Positions 5,934 through 7,675 of a stretch of 7,675 nucleotides of DNA are shown here, piece by piece. The notes below the pieces were generated by a model. That model had not been told where the DNA came from and made no database searches. It worked only from the letters and a program-made list of their open reading frames with translations. The stretch covers positions 1 to 7,675 of the forward strand of contig CAYULB010000079.1 of the NCBI GenBank assembly GCA_964445575.1, in the 5' to 3' direction. The first letter of the stretch is position 1, and every line of letters starts with the position of its first letter. Source of the DNA: WJMT01 sp964445575. GTDB lineage: Bacteria; Acidobacteriota; Aminicenantia; Aminicenantales; Aminicenantaceae. The position numbers were made by a program, and so were the translations under genes.

Positions 5934-7046
5934 ATGACGAAAACCATAAAAATCAAAAAAAAGTCAGAGGAAGCCCTGCGTGATTTCCTGAAACTGCTGC
6001 TTGAAAAAGAAAAAATCAAAGGCGTAATCACATTAAAAAAAATGGATGATCAAGGAGCAGTATCCCACTCCTTGATAACCAGTCTGAGTGAACTCGAAAA
6101 TGCTGTTCCTTTACACCCTTTTATGCCGGTCAATGCTGGAAAAGCACTCTCCAGTTTCACCCGGATTGGAAAAACCGCAGAACCCATTGCAGCGGTCCTC
6201 AGGCCCTGTGAACTCAGAGCTTTTGTGGAGCTGGCAAAAAGAGCTCAGGGAGATGTTGAAAACATACTTATTATAAGCTTATCTTGTGGGGGAGTTCTCC
6301 CTTTGAACTTAATGGGAGATAAAAATCAAAAAAACATTCTTGCTCAGTATTGGGAGTCTGTTAAAAAAGCAGAGATTTCCCCAGAAACCAGAGAAACCTG
6401 TCAGTTTTGTGAAAATTTCCTCCCTATCAATGCGGATATAACCGTAGCCACTGTGGGACAGAAAAACTTAGATGATGAGTGCGTTTTGTTTCTCAATACC
6501 TCTCAGGGAGAAGAGTTTGCCAAAGAAATCTCGGGGAGTTCTGTTTCAGAAGAAATCGAAACAAAAGAAATCAAAGATCTAAAGAAAAAAAGAGAACAAC
6601 TCAAAGAAAAGTATTTTAAGCAGACAGAAACAGGAGACACCGGATTAAAATCTCTTATAAACATATTCGCACCGTGTCTGGGTTGCCACGGATGCAGCCA
6701 TGTTTGTCCTATCTGTTACTGTACACTCTGCGATTTTGATTCCAAAACCCATGAATATCATCCTGCTGGCTTGAGTTCTGACTTTAAGAAAAAAGGAGCT
6801 CTTAAGGTTCCCTCTGGAAACCTTTTGTTTCATCTGGGAAGAATGACCCATATGGCTGTCTCATGTATAAACTGTGGGATGTGCTCTGACGTCTGCCCAG
6901 TCAACATTCCGGTTGCCACTGTGTTTTCCAAAGCAGGGTCTTCTCTTCAAAAAGTGTTCGACTATTTTCCTGGAAAAAGTATCGAGGAACCAGCTCCAGC
7001 AGGCACTTATAAGGAAGAAGAATTTACAGAAATCGGAGAGCATTGA
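5934..7046 (+). CDS. FrhB/FdhB-like iron-sulfur flavoprotein, paralogue 2
   Basis: A 370-aa paralogue of the preceding gene with the same domain order. The FrhB/FdhB-like half shows GKALSSFTR (69-77), RPCELRAFVEL (90-100), SLSCGG (115-120) and CQFCENFLPINADITVATVG (156-175). The last is a better match than its neighbour to the C..C.DF....ADI...G motif of FrhB. A charged, probably coiled-coil stretch (about 207-228) precedes the cluster domain. That domain has CLGCHGCSHVCP (C248-C258), then the extra ICYCTLC (C261, C263, C266), and CINCGMCSDVCP (C311-C321). No residue of the shared motifs is lost, so both copies look functional. Only one base separates it from the upstream stop. The two paralogues may act as separate arms of one complex, one on each HdrA, or use different electron carriers. 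The actual substrate cannot be deduced. Confidence 0.85.
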   Translation: MTKTIKIKKKSEEALRDFLKLLLEKEKIKGVITLKKMDDQGAVSHSLITSLSELENAVPLHPFMPVNAGKALSSFTRIGKTAEPIAAVLRPCELRAFVELAKRAQGDVENILIISLSCGGVLPLNLMGDKNQKNILAQYWESVKKAEISPETRETCQFCENFLPINADITVATVGQKNLDDECVLFLNTSQGEEFAKEISGSSVSEEIETKEIKDLKKKREQLKEKYFKQTETGDTGLKSLINIFAPCLGCHGCSHVCPICYCTLCDFDSKTHEYHPAGLSSDFKKKGALKVPSGNLLFHLGRMTHMAVSCINCGMCSDVCPVNIPVATVFSKAGSSLQKVFDYFPGKSIEEPAPAGTYKEEEFTEIGEH

Positions 7047-7062
7047 TTTCAAACAAAAAAAC

Positions 7063-7070
7063 AGAGGAAA
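7063..7070 (+). promoter_or_regulatory. Ribosome-binding site fixing the start of the second MvhD
   Basis: AGAGGAAA, with its GAGG core at 7064-7067, lies 8 nt before the ATG at 7076. The longer reading from a TTG at 7043 overlaps the previous stop, has no ribosome-binding site, and adds 11 residues absent from the first MvhD. Starting at 7076 gives 141 aa that align without gaps to copy 1. Confidence 0.8.
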
Positions 7071-7075
7071 CAAAA

Positions 7076-7501
7076 ATGAACAAAAATTTCACACCCAATA
7101 TAATCGGATTTCTTTGCAACTGGTGCTCCTATACAGGTGCTGACCTTGCCGGAACATCCCGCATGAAAATTCCACCCTCTTTAAAGACCATCCGCGTGAT
7201 GTGCTCAGGAAGAATAGACCCTCTTTTTGTTCTGAAAGCTTTTCTAAAAGGAGCGGATGGAGTGATGATGATGGGATGTCATCCCGGAGACTGCCATTAT
7301 CAAAAAGGAAATTACAACACCCGCCGAAGATATGTTCTGTTGAGCCATCTGTTCGAAACCCTGGGATTGGAGAAAAAACGTATTGGTTTGTGGTGGGTCT
7401 CTGCTTCTGAAGCTAACCGGTATGCTAAGGTCACCAATGAATACACTGAAGAAATCAAGAAATTAGGACCGAATCCCACATCAAAAGAAATTTTTTTATA
7501 A
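7076..7501 (+). CDS. mvhD: MvhD/FrhD-type hydrogenase iron-sulfur subunit, copy 2
   Basis: A 141-aa MvhD-family [2Fe-2S] protein, the same length as the copy at the start of the block. A gapless hand alignment gives about 76 of 141 identical residues (about 54%). All five cysteines are at the same positions: C14, C17 (FLCNWCSYTGADLAG), C43 (IRVMCSGR), C68 and C73 (MMMGCHPGDCHY). The divergence is too large for a recent duplication, so the two copies have probably specialised, for example by docking to different HdrA or FrhB/FdhB-like partners. It starts 29 nt after the previous gene and is the last recognisable gene of the operon. A run of seven T lies in its final codons, but I see no stem before it, so it is not a clear terminator. 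Confidence 0.92.
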   Translation: MNKNFTPNIIGFLCNWCSYTGADLAGTSRMKIPPSLKTIRVMCSGRIDPLFVLKAFLKGADGVMMMGCHPGDCHYQKGNYNTRRRYVLLSHLFETLGLEKKRIGLWWVSASEANRYAKVTNEYTEEIKKLGPNPTSKEIFL

Positions 7502-7542
7502 TCTTACTTGGATTATTGACAAGTCGAGGTTGCTGCAGATGT

Positions 7543-7599
7543 GAGGTGATCAAATTGTGTTTATTAGTTTATCTGGTTTGTTTGGTTTATTTGGTTTAA
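7543..7599 (+). other. Possible mini-ORF (14 codons plus stop) behind a strong Shine-Dalgarno
   Basis: GAGGTGATC (7543-7551) is a perfect 9-nt match to the sequence complementary to a typical bacterial 16S rRNA 3' end. Eight nt after its GAGG core is a TTG (7555) that opens a short frame encoding MCLLVYLVCLVYLV and ending in TAA (7597-7599). The peptide is entirely hydrophobic and is mostly the 9-bp tandem repeat read in frame. It could be a translated leader or tiny membrane peptide, or a coincidence in low-complexity DNA. I lean to coincidence. Confidence 0.15.
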
Positions 7600-7601
7600 A
7601 T
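7566..7601. repeat. 9-bp tandem repeat, four degenerate units
   Basis: Four adjacent units are AGTTTATCT (7566-7574), GGTTTGTTT (7575-7583), GGTTTATTT (7584-7592) and GGTTTAAAT (7593-7601). A partial fifth unit (TGTTTATT, 7558-7565) lies before them. The tract is in the non-coding region after the operon. The top strand is almost free of C, so it is strongly strand-asymmetric (G+T rich). It has no spacers and is not a CRISPR. Confidence 0.75.
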
Positions 7602-7622
7602 GCGCGAGAAGAGCAAGACAGG

Positions 7623-7644
7623 TAAAAAAGATATTGAAAGACGT
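7623..7644 (+). repeat. 22-nt direct repeat, right copy (pairs with 172-193)
   Basis: This copy matches 172-193 at 20 of 22 positions and lies in the non-coding tail after the operon. The right half of the upstream palindrome (TTTTCAA) is not conserved here, and no -10 is found at suitable spacing, so it is not obviously a promoter or a full operator. It may be the beginning of another regulatory region cut by the window edge. Confidence 0.35.
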
Positions 7645-7675
7645 AAACCTGGTGAAATTCAGGTATAGATCAAAC

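Noticed and set aside
6874..7143. Forward open frame of 89 codons across the end of FrhB/FdhB-like 2 and the start of MvhD copy 2
   Set aside because: It overlaps two well-supported genes in another frame and has no domain or ribosome-binding site.
1267..7501. Selenocysteine (in-frame TGA) in the HdrA, FrhB-like or MvhD genes
   Set aside because: All frames run through without internal TGA, and cysteine occupies each key position.
7506..7524. Possible terminator hairpin ACTTG-N9-CAAGT after the last gene
   Set aside because: The stem is only 5 bp, half of it A-T, and no T-run follows. A 5-bp stem at 7647-7664 (ACCTG/CAGGT) also lacks a T-run. No convincing terminator is visible.
7566..7601. 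CRISPR-like array
   Set aside because: The units are 9 bp and directly adjacent with no spacers; this is a simple tandem repeat.
7600..7668. Forward 22-residue frame beginning MREKSKTGKK
   Set aside because: There is no Shine-Dalgarno before the ATG, the composition is just charged low complexity, and it starts inside the last tandem-repeat unit.

Overview
The window holds one rightward gene block: nine protein-coding genes, all on the + strand, between two short AT-rich non-coding ends. The DNA is AT-rich (roughly 40% GC by eye), Shine-Dalgarno sites are clear, and most proteins are cysteine-rich iron-sulfur or sulfur-carrier proteins. HdrA, MvhD and FrhB/FdhB-type proteins together with TusA and DsrE proteins point to a strict anaerobe with sulfur metabolism, most likely a sulfate- or sulfur-metabolising Desulfobacterota bacterium. 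That placement is inferred from gene families; no ribosomal or other phylogenetic marker is present.

Layout. Positions 1-255: leader region with a good sigma-70-type promoter (183-211) overlaid by two inverted repeats. 256-516: small ArsR-family regulator. 584-937: soluble DsrE-family protein. 966-1190: TusA-family sulfur carrier. 1191-1266: 76-nt gap with an operator-like imperfect palindrome. 1267-7501: tightly packed redox block in the order MvhD, HdrA-like 1, HdrA-like 2, FrhB/FdhB-like 1, FrhB/FdhB-like 2, MvhD. 7502-7675: non-coding tail with a 9-bp tandem repeat and a possible 14-codon mini-ORF behind a strong Shine-Dalgarno sequence; no convincing terminator.

How the genes may work together. 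DsrE and TusA are expected to hand sulfane sulfur from thiol to thiol in the cytoplasm. The Hdr block looks like a soluble flavin/iron-sulfur electron-transfer complex in which every subunit type occurs twice: two MvhD, two HdrA and two FrhB/FdhB-like proteins. The two HdrA proteins are complementary. The first has the inserted ferredoxin domain and the CxxC loop but no N-terminal or C-terminal iron-sulfur domains. The second has both terminal domains but no insert and no CxxC loop. HdrB, HdrC, hydrogenase, membrane subunit (QmoC type) and lipoate-binding protein are all absent from the window. The set therefore matches neither methanogen Hdr-Mvh, nor Qmo, nor the sHdr sulfur-oxidation system as I know them. 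My working hypothesis, an inference, is an asymmetric (pseudo-dimeric) Hdr-like complex that links a flavin-dependent FrhB/FdhB-type substrate site to persulfide sulfur carried by DsrE/TusA, under control of a cysteine-containing ArsR regulator.
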